In this document: piece after piece, positions 1-5,959 of the stretch
How the letters are laid out: the number at the start of each line of letters is the position of its first letter
Numbering within the stretch: position 1 is the stretch's first letter
Assembly (NCBI GenBank): GCA_022717655.1
Contig: JAIIAN010000092.1
Coordinates: forward strand, 1 to 11,545
Direction of reading: 5' to 3'
DNA length: 11,545 bases
From: Bacillota bacterium
GTDB taxonomy: Bacteria > Bacillota > Clostridia > Lachnospirales > Lachnospiraceae
Position numbers and translations under genes: made by a program
Notes under the pieces: model-generated
Database searches by the model: none
The model's input: only the letters and a program-made list of their open reading frames with translations
Told to the model about the DNA's origin: nothing

Positions 1-43
1 GTGTTCCGCCAGTGCCGCCCGCACCGATAATTAAGTATTTCAT
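1..43 (-). CDS. Ketopantoate reductase-like protein, N-terminal fragment (partial)
   Basis: Only 14 codons lie inside the window, reading MKYLIIGAGGTGGT before the edge. A beta strand followed by G-A-G-G-T-G-G is the start of a Rossmann dinucleotide-binding fold. This version closely resembles the N terminus of ApbA/PanE-type 2-dehydropantoate 2-reductases, which use NADPH to make pantoate for coenzyme A. The start is supported by a strong AGGGAGG ribosome binding site at 54-60 (complement), about 10 bases upstream. The gene follows the permease on the same strand with a 170-base gap and has its own structured leader, so it is probably transcribed separately. Another Rossmann-fold oxidoreductase cannot be excluded from so few residues. 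Confidence 0.6.
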   Translation of the reverse strand, partial: MKYLIIGAGGTGGT

Positions 44-50
44 AAATAAA

Positions 51-130
51 ATGCCTCCCTGTGTGCTGCAAGATGTTTGGGTCTAAAAACAGACCGTTCT
101 TTCTTTATTTTAGCACACTTAAGGAGGCAT
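51..130 (-). promoter_or_regulatory. Nested inverted-repeat leader that can sequester the ribosome binding site of the left-edge gene
   Basis: Read on the minus strand, ATGCCTCC (123-130) is the exact complement of GGAGGCAT (51-58), and GTGTGCT (112-118) is the exact complement of AGCACAC (61-67). Inside these, GGTCT (91-95) and AGACC (80-84) form a third stem with a six-base loop. The outer arm contains the Shine-Dalgarno sequence, so a transcript starting upstream of base 130 could fold to hide it. An extended -10 box (TGC then TAAAAT, about 106-114) lies within the distal arm but lacks a convincing -35. A transcript starting there would omit the 5' arm. The repeat could therefore act in RNA, as a DNA operator, or be left over from another event. 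Confidence 0.5.
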
Positions 131-181
131 AACTTTAAATTTCTGTTATTTTTTGAAAAAATGCTCTAATGATTCACTAAG

Positions 182-218
182 TCTGATTCTGATTTTAGTT
201 CGACTTCGACTTTTAGTT
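182..218. repeat. Cluster of short direct repeats at the permease stop codon
   Basis: TCTGAT is repeated in tandem at 182-193, TTCGAC is repeated in tandem at 199-210, and TTTTAGTT occurs at 193-200 and again at 211-218. The second TTTTAGTT overlaps the permease stop codon (complement of 217-219). This looks like small slippage duplications just downstream of the gene. The stretch 131-216 shows no convincing Rho-independent terminator: the AT-only palindrome near 149-162 has no GC stem. Confidence 0.5.
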
Positions 219-1560
219 ATTCTCCAAGTTTTTCAATATCCATGTTCTGTGGAAGAACCAGACTTAATACAACAGACATAACAAATACGACAGCAACACA
301 GTTTGCAGAGAATACATCCTGCACAATCTGAGGGAAGATTCTCCAGATATCTGCTTCACTTGCGGAAGTAAATCCAATTCCGACTGCAAGGGAAAGTGCC
401 GCAATCGTGATATTTCTCTGGTTAAATCCGGCTTTTGCAAGCATCTGGATTCCACTGACTAAGATAGTTCCAAACATCATAATCGTACATCCGCCAAGCA
501 CCGATTCTGGAAGGCTGGCAAAGAAATTTCCAACCGGTGGAAGCAGACCGGCAAGCATCATACAGATGGCACCTGTCATAATGGTGAAGCGGTTTACGAC
601 CTTTGTCATATTAATTAAGCCGACATTCTGGCTAAAAGAAGTTAATGGCGGGCATCCAAAGAGTGCAGATATCACACTGGAAAAACCGTCACAGGAGAGA
701 GAACCGGAAATTTCTTTTCCTGTAATTTCACGATTTAAGCCTCCACTTACAAGGGCAGTGGTATCACCGATTGTTTCAGCGGCAGACACCATGAAAATAA
801 TTGTGACAGAGGCAATGGCACCTGGCTGAAATTCCGGCTTATAAGGCAGGAAATTTGGCAGGGAAATGAAACCGCCTGAAAAAATAGAAGATAAATCTAC
901 ACGTCCCATGCATAATGCCACGATGTATCCGACAATCAGACCGACTAAAACAGAGAGCTGTTTTAAATAGCCTTTTGCCAGAATATTAAATGCCAGACAG
1001 GTAAATAATGTAATACTGCCTAAAATCAGATTTTGTGCAGAACCGAAATCATCACTGTATCCACCGCCAAAAGAACGAGTTCCAACGGTAAAGAGGGAAT
1101 ATCCGATTGCAGTTACGACAGAAGCAGCAACGACCGGAGTGATAATTTTTTTCCAGTAATTAGCAAGAAGCCCGAGGATTCCCTCTACAAGCCCTCCAAT
1201 TAACACGGCACCGATGATGGCGGGATATCCATAAGATGAACCGACATAACCAAGAATCGTAACAAAAGTAAAGCTGACACCCATTACAATGGGAAGTCTG
1301 GAACCAATACGCCAGATAGGATAAAGCTGGACGAGAGTTGCGATTCCGGCAACGAACATGGCATTTTGCAGTAAGAGTGCAATTTCATTGCTGTTAAGAC
1401 CTGCATAGCCACCAATTAAAGCAATCGGGGTCAGGTTTGCAACAAACATGGCAAGAATGTGCTGTAAGCCAAATGGAATTGCTCTGGAAAGAGGAACTCT
1501 TCCGTCTAGCTGATAAATGTTGTTGATACTGCAAGAATCATTTTTCTTGTGTTGTTTCAT
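217..1560 (-). CDS. NCS2-family purine permease (xanthine/urate type)
   Basis: This 447-residue polytopic membrane protein is a nucleobase:cation symporter-2, expected to import a purine base with a proton or sodium ion. The NCS2 signature QNVGLINMTK begins at Gln311. The Q-N form is typical of the xanthine/urate branch, whereas uracil carriers usually differ here. Residues matching functional positions of E. coli XanQ are visible: His34 in the first membrane segment (QHILAM), Glu262 (AETIGD) and Asp291, 20 residues before Gln311 as in XanQ. The start is ATG at 1560 because GGAGGA lies five bases upstream. A longer reading from TTG at 1590 would place this Shine-Dalgarno inside the coding region. 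It has its own promoter, and no purine riboswitch fits in the short leader. The exact substrate is inferred. Confidence 0.88.
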   Translation of the reverse strand: MKQHKKNDSCSINNIYQLDGRVPLSRAIPFGLQHILAMFVANLTPIALIGGYAGLNSNEIALLLQNAMFVAGIATLVQLYPIWRIGSRLPIVMGVSFTFVTILGYVGSSYGYPAIIGAVLIGGLVEGILGLLANYWKKIITPVVAASVVTAIGYSLFTVGTRSFGGGYSDDFGSAQNLILGSITLFTCLAFNILAKGYLKQLSVLVGLIVGYIVALCMGRVDLSSIFSGGFISLPNFLPYKPEFQPGAIASVTIIFMVSAAETIGDTTALVSGGLNREITGKEISGSLSCDGFSSVISALFGCPPLTSFSQNVGLINMTKVVNRFTIMTGAICMMLAGLLPPVGNFFASLPESVLGGCTIMMFGTILVSGIQMLAKAGFNQRNITIAALSLAVGIGFTSASEADIWRIFPQIVQDVFSANCVAVVFVMSVVLSLVLPQNMDIEKLGE

Positions 1561-1600
1561 AGTTTCCTCCGTTTTAAGAAATTTTTGCAAATACGGCTAA

Positions 1601-1629
1601 AGTATATCGTATTTAAAAAAGAAGTGCAA
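1601..1629 (-). promoter_or_regulatory. Promoter of the purine permease
   Basis: On the minus strand, TTGCAC (1624-1629) and TATACT (1601-1606) are separated by exactly 17 bases. This gives a leader of roughly 35 bases before the ATG at 1560, too short for a purine riboswitch. The promoter is divergent from, and only about 15 bases away from, the -35 box of the metal-efflux promoter. Confidence 0.75.
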
Positions 1630-1643
1630 TGAAAAATTTAGTA

Positions 1644-1671
1644 TTGACAAGAAAAAGAAATATGCTATAAT
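1644..1671 (+). promoter_or_regulatory. Near-consensus promoter of the metal-efflux operon
   Basis: TTGACA (1644-1649) and TATAAT (1666-1671) are both perfect consensus hexamers, with a 16-base spacer and a TGC extended -10 element. Such a strong promoter needs repression, which fits the operator half-sites directly downstream and the ArsR-family repressor encoded as the third gene of the unit. Confidence 0.88.
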
Positions 1672-1686
1672 AAAGTCAAACAAACG

Positions 1687-1719
1687 TATGAACAAGTGCT
1701 CATATAAACAAATATGAGC
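1687..1719 (+). promoter_or_regulatory. ArsR/SmtB-type operator with three half-sites
   Basis: TATGAAC (1687-1693) and GCTCATA (1698-1704) form an imperfect 7-4-7 dyad that resembles known SmtB/CzrA-type operators, which are built around TATGAAC-like half-sites. A third half-site, TATGAGC (1713-1719), pairs with the middle one as a perfect dyad, GCTCATAT (1698-1705) with ATATGAGC (1712-1719). The cluster starts about 15 bases after the -10 box and ends before the AAGGAG ribosome binding site, so a bound repressor would block initiation or early elongation. In RNA the perfect dyad is also a hairpin with a six-base loop. The predicted ligand is the ArsR-family protein at 4020-4382. Confidence 0.65.
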
Positions 1720-1736
1720 GGAAAAGGAGAAAAATC

Positions 1737-1955
1737 ATGAAAAAAACTTACAAAATCGATGTAGACTGTGCAAACTGTGCAAACAAAATGGAAGAAGCTG
1801 CTAAAAATACTGCAGGAGTAAAAAACGCAACTGTAAACTTTATGGCTTTAAAGATGATTGTAGAATTTGAAGATGGTCAGGAACCAAAAGCAGTAATGCA
1901 GGATGTTCTGAAAAACTGTAAAAAAGTAGAAGACGATTGCGAAATCTTTTTCTAA
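1737..1955 (+). CDS. Free-standing heavy-metal-associated (HMA) domain protein
   Basis: This 72-residue cytosolic protein is a single HMA (ferredoxin-like, CopZ/MerP-type) domain. The metal-binding loop is D10-C11-A12-N13-C14. An aspartate before CxxC is typical of the N-terminal domains of Zn/Cd/Pb ATPases such as ZntA and CadA, while copper chaperones more often have another residue there. Cys61 and Cys68 near the C terminus are additional possible ligands. AAGGAG precedes the ATG. The next gene is a P1B-type ATPase with no HMA domain of its own, so this protein probably serves as the detached metal-binding domain or chaperone that delivers zinc or cadmium to it. The delivery role is inferred. 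Confidence 0.85.
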   Translation: MKKTYKIDVDCANCANKMEEAAKNTAGVKNATVNFMALKMIVEFEDGQEPKAVMQDVLKNCKKVEDDCEIFF

Positions 1956-2017
1956 GATACAATCAAAAAGATGTGGGTGTCAAAAATAAAGCTTGTTACT
2001 CACTGATGTTTTTAGAG

Positions 2018-2057
2018 TCTCTCCTGTAACTGCTTTTAGTGGTGCGGGAGAGATTTT
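2018..2057 (+). terminator. Intercistronic hairpin with short T run (partial terminator or mRNA-stability element)
   Basis: TCTCTCC (2018-2024) pairs with GGAGAGA (2047-2053), and weaker pairs continue the stem inward (ACT with AGT near the loop). Four T residues follow, then A-rich sequence. No promoter was seen between this hairpin and the ATPase, so it is probably leaky. It could yield more HMA-protein mRNA than ATPase mRNA by partial termination or by protecting the upstream 3' end. A second AT-only palindrome at 2069-2082 (AAAAAT-TG-ATTTTT) is probably incidental. Confidence 0.5.
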
Positions 2058-2104
2058 AAAAATTTGCGAAAAATTGATTTTTAAAGAAGATGGAGGAGCA
2101 GGGG

Positions 2105-3973
2105 ATGAATAAAAAGCAAAAAAAGATGCTGACCCGAATTATTATTGCAGCAGTATTACTCGTAATCCTTTCCTTTCTTCCTGTGGATGGATATCTGAAA
2201 ATGGCGCTTTATATGGTGCCATATCTGGTAATCGGATATGATATCCTGAAAAAAGCATGGAAAGGAATCTTAAATAAACAGGTATTTGATGAAAACTTTT
2301 TGATGGCAGTAGCAACTATTGGTGCAATTGTGCTTGGCGATTACAAAGAAGGCGTAGCCGTTATGCTGTTCTATCAGATTGGTGAACTGTTCCAGAGCTA
2401 TGCAGTTGGAAAGAGCCGTAGAAATATCAGTGAACTGATGGATATCCGTCCGGATTATGCAAATGTAGAAGTAGACGGAAAACTGGAGCAGGTAGACCCG
2501 GATGAAGTAGAAATCGGCACGATAATTGTGGTACAGCCAGGAGAAAAAGTTCCGATTGACGGAATTGTGACAGAGGGAAAATCTACGTTAAATACCAGTG
2601 CACTGACTGGAGAGAGTGTACCAAGAGATATCTCTGTTGGGGAAGAAGTGATTAGTGGATGCATTAACTTATCCGGTGTCTTAAAAATTCAGACAACGAA
2701 AGAATTTGGAGAATCAACAGTTTCTAAGATTCTTGATTTAGTAGAAAATTCAAGTTCTAAAAAATCAAAATCCGAGAACTTTATCTCTAAATTTGCAAAA
2801 TATTATACACCGGCAGTCTGCTATGGAGCACTTGCACTTGCAATTCTGCCTCCACTTGTGAGAATGTTATTTATGGGACTTAGCCCAGAGTGGGGAGACT
2901 GGATTTATCGTGCCCTGACCTTCTTGGTTATCAGTTGTCCTTGTGCACTGGTTATCAGTATTCCACTTAGTTTCTTTGCCGGAATTGGTGGAGCAAGTAA
3001 CCAGGGTGTTTTAGTAAAAGGTTCAAACTATTTAGAGACGCTTTCTCAGACAAAATATGTAGTATTTGATAAAACTGGAACAATGACCCGTGGTGTCTTT
3101 GAAGTAAGCGGGATTCATCATAATGAGATGGAAGATGCAAAATTATTAGAATATGCAGCGCTTGCAGAGTGTTCTTCTTCTCACCCAATCAGCAAGAGTC
3201 TCCAGAAAGCCTACAATAAACCGATTGATAGAAATCGTGTAACCGATATCGAGGAAATCAGTGGACATGGTGTGGTTGCAAAGGTAGACGGAATAACAGT
3301 TGCCGCAGGAAATGAAAAACTGATGGAAAAACTTGGAATTTCTTATGTTTCCTGCAGTCATATCGGAACAATCGTTCATCTGGCGGTAGATGGAAAATAT
3401 GCCGGACATATCTTGATTTCTGATGTGATTAAACCACATGCAAAAGAAGCAATTAAAGAACTGAAAAAAGCAGGAATTTCAAGAACGGTTATGCTGACCG
3501 GTGACCGTAAAAACGTTGCAGAGGCAGTTGCTTCCGAACTTGGAATCAAAGAAGTTTACAGTGAACTTTTACCAGCAGATAAAGTTTCAAAAGTAGAAGA
3601 ACTGCTTGCAAACAAAGGTGAAAAAGAAAAACTTGCATTTGTTGGAGATGGAATTAACGATGCTCCGGTCCTTTCAAGAGCAGACATCGGAATTGCCATG
3701 GGAGCGCTTGGTTCTGATGCGGCAATTGAAGCGGCAGATATTGTTTTAATGGACGATGACCCGCTTAAGATTTCAAAAGCAATTAAAATTGCGAAAAAAT
3801 GTATCCGCATTGTATATGAAAATATTTATTTTGCAATTGGAATTAAGGTGCTCTGCCTGATTTTAGGTGCACTTGGAATTGCAAATATGTGGATGGCAAT
3901 CTTTGCAGACGTAGGTGTTATGGTAATTGCAGTATTAAATGCAATCAGAACCTTGTTTGTAAAAAATTTATAG
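2105..3973 (+). CDS. zntA: P1B-2-type Zn2+/Cd2+/Pb2+-exporting ATPase
   Basis: This 622-residue membrane pump is expected to export zinc, cadmium or lead from the cytosol using ATP. The order of motifs is that of a P1B ATPase: TGES at 168-171 (actuator domain), CPC at 278-280 (transmembrane metal site), DKTGT with phosphorylated Asp322, the HP motif at His360, and GDGIND at 514-519. Lys581 and Asp602 (in FADVGV) in the last membrane helices match the conserved Lys and Asp of ZntA and point to the Zn/Cd/Pb class rather than copper. The N terminus goes straight into a basic stretch and membrane helix, with no HMA domain. That domain is encoded separately upstream. The start is ATG at 2105, eight bases after GGAGG (2092-2096). 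The ATG at 2090 would put this site inside the gene. Confidence 0.93.
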   Translation: MNKKQKKMLTRIIIAAVLLVILSFLPVDGYLKMALYMVPYLVIGYDILKKAWKGILNKQVFDENFLMAVATIGAIVLGDYKEGVAVMLFYQIGELFQSYAVGKSRRNISELMDIRPDYANVEVDGKLEQVDPDEVEIGTIIVVQPGEKVPIDGIVTEGKSTLNTSALTGESVPRDISVGEEVISGCINLSGVLKIQTTKEFGESTVSKILDLVENSSSKKSKSENFISKFAKYYTPAVCYGALALAILPPLVRMLFMGLSPEWGDWIYRALTFLVISCPCALVISIPLSFFAGIGGASNQGVLVKGSNYLETLSQTKYVVFDKTGTMTRGVFEVSGIHHNEMEDAKLLEYAALAECSSSHPISKSLQKAYNKPIDRNRVTDIEEISGHGVVAKVDGITVAAGNEKLMEKLGISYVSCSHIGTIVHLAVDGKYAGHILISDVIKPHAKEAIKELKKAGISRTVMLTGDRKNVAEAVASELGIKEVYSELLPADKVSKVEELLANKGEKEKLAFVGDGINDAPVLSRADIGIAMGALGSDAAIEAADIVLMDDDPLKISKAIKIAKKCIRIVYENIYFAIGIKVLCLILGALGIANMWMAIFADVGVMVIAVLNAIRTLFVKNL

Positions 3974-4019
3974 AATAAAAAAGCTAAAAATCAATAAGAG
4001 AAAGGATAGCATTTGCTTT

Positions 4020-4382
4020 ATGACAGAAAAATTAGAAGAAGTCTGCGAATCCTGTGAAGTGCATGAAAATCTTTTAAAGATTGTAGAAGAAACCATGCCG
4101 GAAGAAACAGAGCTGTATGATTTGGCAGAGCTTTTTAAAGTCTTTGGTGATTCGACCAGAATCCGAATTCTGTTTGTCTTGTTTGAAGCAGAAGTGTGCG
4201 TCTGTGATTTGGCAAAGGCTTTAAATATGACACAGTCAGCGATTTCTCATCAGCTTCGCATTTTAAAACAGAATAAACTGGTGAATAGCCGTAGAGAAGG
4301 AAAATCCGTATTTTATTCTCTTTCGGATGACCATGTACGGACCATTATTGACCAGGGCCGAAATCATATTGAAGAAGATTAA
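4020..4382 (+). CDS. ArsR/SmtB/CadC-family metal-sensing repressor
   Basis: This 120-residue winged-helix protein should repress the efflux promoter until zinc, cadmium or lead binds. FGDSTRIRIL (42-51) and the recognition helix region TQSAISHQLRILKQ (71-84) are typical of ArsR proteins. Both known metal sites of the SmtB/CadC group are present. The alpha3N site has Cys9 and Cys12 in the N-terminal arm with Cys60 and Cys62 in VCVCDL, as in CadC. The alpha5 site is Asp103-x-His105 with His116-x-x-Glu119, which reproduces SmtB spacing exactly. It is the last gene of the efflux unit, 46 bases after the ATPase. The AAAGGA sequence lies about 13 bases before the ATG, an unusually long spacing that may keep repressor levels low. 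Confidence 0.9.
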   Translation: MTEKLEEVCESCEVHENLLKIVEETMPEETELYDLAELFKVFGDSTRIRILFVLFEAEVCVCDLAKALNMTQSAISHQLRILKQNKLVNSRREGKSVFYSLSDDHVRTIIDQGRNHIEED

Positions 4383-4406
4383 AGAAAAAATTTAAAAGTG
4401 AAAGAA

Positions 4407-4468
4407 AAGACCTTTTTGAATAGGAAAATGAGGTGACCCCTTAAATCTATTCAGAATGGTCTTTTTTT
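4407..4468 (+). terminator. Rho-independent terminator of the efflux operon
   Basis: AAGACC (4407-4412) pairs with GGTCTT (4458-4463) and GAATAG (4418-4423) with CTATTC (4447-4452). The bases between also pair except for one mismatch, giving a stem of about 16 pairs. A run of seven T residues follows (4462-4468). It separates the efflux operon from the uptake operon that starts about 40 bases later. Confidence 0.9.
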
Positions 4469-4504
4469 ATTTCTTATGAATTGTGTTATTAAGAAATAAA
4501 AAAC

Positions 4505-4532
4505 TTGACGAATCAAAAATACCTGATATAAT
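4505..4532 (+). promoter_or_regulatory. Promoter of the regulator-ZnuABC uptake operon
   Basis: TTGACG (4505-4510) and TATAAT (4527-4532) are spaced by 16 bases, with a TGA extended -10 element. The predicted transcription start falls near 4539, inside the Fur-type palindrome. Therefore the ATG immediately after the -10 box (4533) cannot serve as a normal start codon for the regulator. Confidence 0.85.
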
Positions 4533-4533
4533 A

Positions 4534-4548
4534 TGAAAATGGTTTTCA
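4534..4548. promoter_or_regulatory. Fur/Zur-type 7-1-7 operator over the transcription start
   Basis: TGAAAAT-G-GTTTTCA is a 7-1-7 inverted repeat with six of seven positions complementary, the architecture of Fur-superfamily boxes (Fur, Zur, PerR). It begins two bases after the -10 hexamer and spans the expected start site, so binding would block the promoter. The nearest candidate ligand is the Fur-family protein encoded by the first gene of this operon. This would be zinc-dependent autorepression if that protein is Zur. Confidence 0.7.
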
Positions 4549-4589
4549 ATTTCAAATATAAAATAGAGCAGTTCAAAAGAAAAAAAGAA

Positions 4590-5018
4590 ATGGAAGTGGA
4601 AAAAGAAATGCAGGAAAAAGCGGGTTATCATACAAAACAAAAAGATAAGGTGTTAGAGGGCTTGAAGCAAAAGAAAGAGACATTTTGTACGATTGATGAG
4701 TTTATGAACTATTTTGCAGAAAATAAAATTCAAGTGGGAAGAACAACCGTATATCGGGCATTAGAACGTCTTTATCAGCAGGGGAAGGTATTAAAAATCC
4801 CGTCCGTGGAGGGCGCACCGGCACAGTACCGCTACTTGGAAGAAGAAAAAACAAGAAATTATGGAAAACTGGTCTGCTTAAAATGTGGAAAAACCGTTCC
4901 GCTCCAGTGTGGATGCATTGACCATTTTATTGAGCATGTTGGGGCAGAGCACGGTTTTAAGGTAGACCAGAAGTATACCATTTTATATGGATACTGTGAG
5001 GGATGTCAAAAAGAATAG
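4590..5018 (+). CDS. zur: Fur-family transcriptional regulator, probably Zur (zinc uptake repressor)
   Basis: The 142-residue protein has the Fur winged helix, with VGRTTVYRALERLYQQG (49-65) as the recognition region. A C-terminal dimerisation domain carries two CxxC pairs, Cys96/Cys99 and Cys136/Cys139, which bind structural zinc in this family. Asp111, His112, Glu115, His116 and His121 are candidate sensing ligands. The usual histidine cluster just before the first CxxC (HHHxxC in many Fur proteins) is absent: the sequence there is NYGKLVC. The assignment to Zur rests on being first in an operon with ZnuABC and on the Fur-type box in the promoter. The start is uncertain: ATG 4590 gives a family-like length, ATG 4608 is possible, and ATG 4533 lies upstream of the predicted transcript start. 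No clear Shine-Dalgarno precedes any of them. Confidence 0.82.
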   Translation: MEVEKEMQEKAGYHTKQKDKVLEGLKQKKETFCTIDEFMNYFAENKIQVGRTTVYRALERLYQQGKVLKIPSVEGAPAQYRYLEEEKTRNYGKLVCLKCGKTVPLQCGCIDHFIEHVGAEHGFKVDQKYTILYGYCEGCQKE

Positions 5019-5030
5019 ATAGGAGAAATT

Positions 5031-5936
5031 ATGAAAAAGACAGGAAAATTACTTATGCTTATGGCAGTTATAGTTGCAGGATGTACGGCATGTGGTCAAA
5101 ATGCAACGAAGAATACTGTGGACGATGCAGGAAAGATAAAGGTAATGACCAGTTTTTATACAATGTACGATTTTGCACAAAAAATTGGTGGAGAGAATGT
5201 AGAAATTACGAATATGGTGCCGGCAGGAACAGAACCACATGACTGGGAACCTTCTGCGATTGATATCCGAAATATGGAGGATGCAGATGTATTTATCTAT
5301 AATGGGGCAGGAATGGAACACTGGGCAGAGGATATTTTAAAATCACTGGATAATTCTGATTTGATTACAGTGGAGGCTTCAGAAGGCGTAGAATTAATAA
5401 AAGAAGAGAAAGAAAATGACCCGCATGTCTGGTTGGACCCTGAAAATGCGAAAATAGAAATGGAGCATATTAAGGATGCTTTTATTGAGGAAGATAAAGA
5501 TAATGCAGATGATTATAACGAGAATTATGAAACTTACAGTAAACAGCTGGATGAACTGGATGCCGAATTTAAAGAGACGTTATCCCAGACAACCAATAAA
5601 GACATTATTGTAGCACATGAAGCATTTGGCTATCTTTGCAAGGCTTATGGATTAAATCAGATAGCAATCGAGGGACTCATGCCGGATTCGGAACCGGACC
5701 CTGCAAGAATGGAAGAAATTATTCAGCTGGCGAAAAAGAAGAAAATCAATACGATTTTCTTTGAAGAACTGGTAAGCCCAAAAGTGGCAAATACAATTGC
5801 AAAAGAAATTGGGGCAAAGACAGAAGTTTTAAATCCGTTAGAAGGATTAAGCGAAGAGCAGATGGATGCAGGAGAAGATTATTTTTCTGTGATGAGAACA
5901 AATCTGCAAGAGATTAAAAATGCGTTAGAAGATTAA
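5031..5936 (+). CDS. znuA: Zinc ABC transporter substrate-binding lipoprotein (ZnuA/AdcA type)
   Basis: This 301-residue cluster A-I solute-binding protein captures Zn2+ (or possibly Mn2+) outside the membrane and hands it to ZnuB. The N terminus is a lipoprotein signal with lipobox VAGC, so Cys18 is the likely lipidated residue. Three metal ligands are clear from family motifs: His70 in EPHDWEP, His132 in DPHVWLDP and His196 in VAHEAFGYL. The fourth, usually an acid residue in the C-terminal lobe, is not assigned with certainty. The His-rich loop of many ZnuA proteins is missing, and an acidic stretch (EKEND) lies just before His132. AGGAGA sits a few bases before the ATG, and the gene starts 12 bases after the regulator. 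Zinc rather than manganese is inferred from the regulator and neighbours. Confidence 0.9.
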   Translation: MKKTGKLLMLMAVIVAGCTACGQNATKNTVDDAGKIKVMTSFYTMYDFAQKIGGENVEITNMVPAGTEPHDWEPSAIDIRNMEDADVFIYNGAGMEHWAEDILKSLDNSDLITVEASEGVELIKEEKENDPHVWLDPENAKIEMEHIKDAFIEEDKDNADDYNENYETYSKQLDELDAEFKETLSQTTNKDIIVAHEAFGYLCKAYGLNQIAIEGLMPDSEPDPARMEEIIQLAKKKKINTIFFEELVSPKVANTIAKEIGAKTEVLNPLEGLSEEQMDAGEDYFSVMRTNLQEIKNALED

Positions 5937-5959
5937 AATGACAGCAGGAGGGAAATGGC

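Noticed and set aside
407..829. 140-codon open frame opposite the permease
   Set aside because: It is antisense to a strongly supported NCS2 gene, has no ribosome binding site of note and resembles no known protein.
1561..1590. Upstream TTG start for the purine permease at 1590
   Set aside because: The GGAGGA site fits the ATG at 1560 with ideal spacing and would lie inside the longer reading.
1561..1640. Possible purine riboswitch upstream of the purine permease
   Set aside because: A well-spaced promoter at 1601-1629 leaves only about 35 transcribed bases before the start codon, too short for a purine aptamer, and no aptamer core was seen.
2090..2104. Upstream ATG start for the ATPase at 2090
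   Set aside because: The GGAGG at 2092-2096 is correctly spaced for ATG 2105 and would be inside the coding region if 2090 were used.
4854..5018. Regulator as PerR or iron Fur
   Set aside because: Operon position with ZnuABC favours Zur; however, the sequence alone does not exclude another Fur-family specificity.
5003..5242. 79-codon open frame overlapping the regulator end and znuA start
   Set aside because: It runs in another frame across a well-supported lipoprotein gene and its product shows no recognisable family features.
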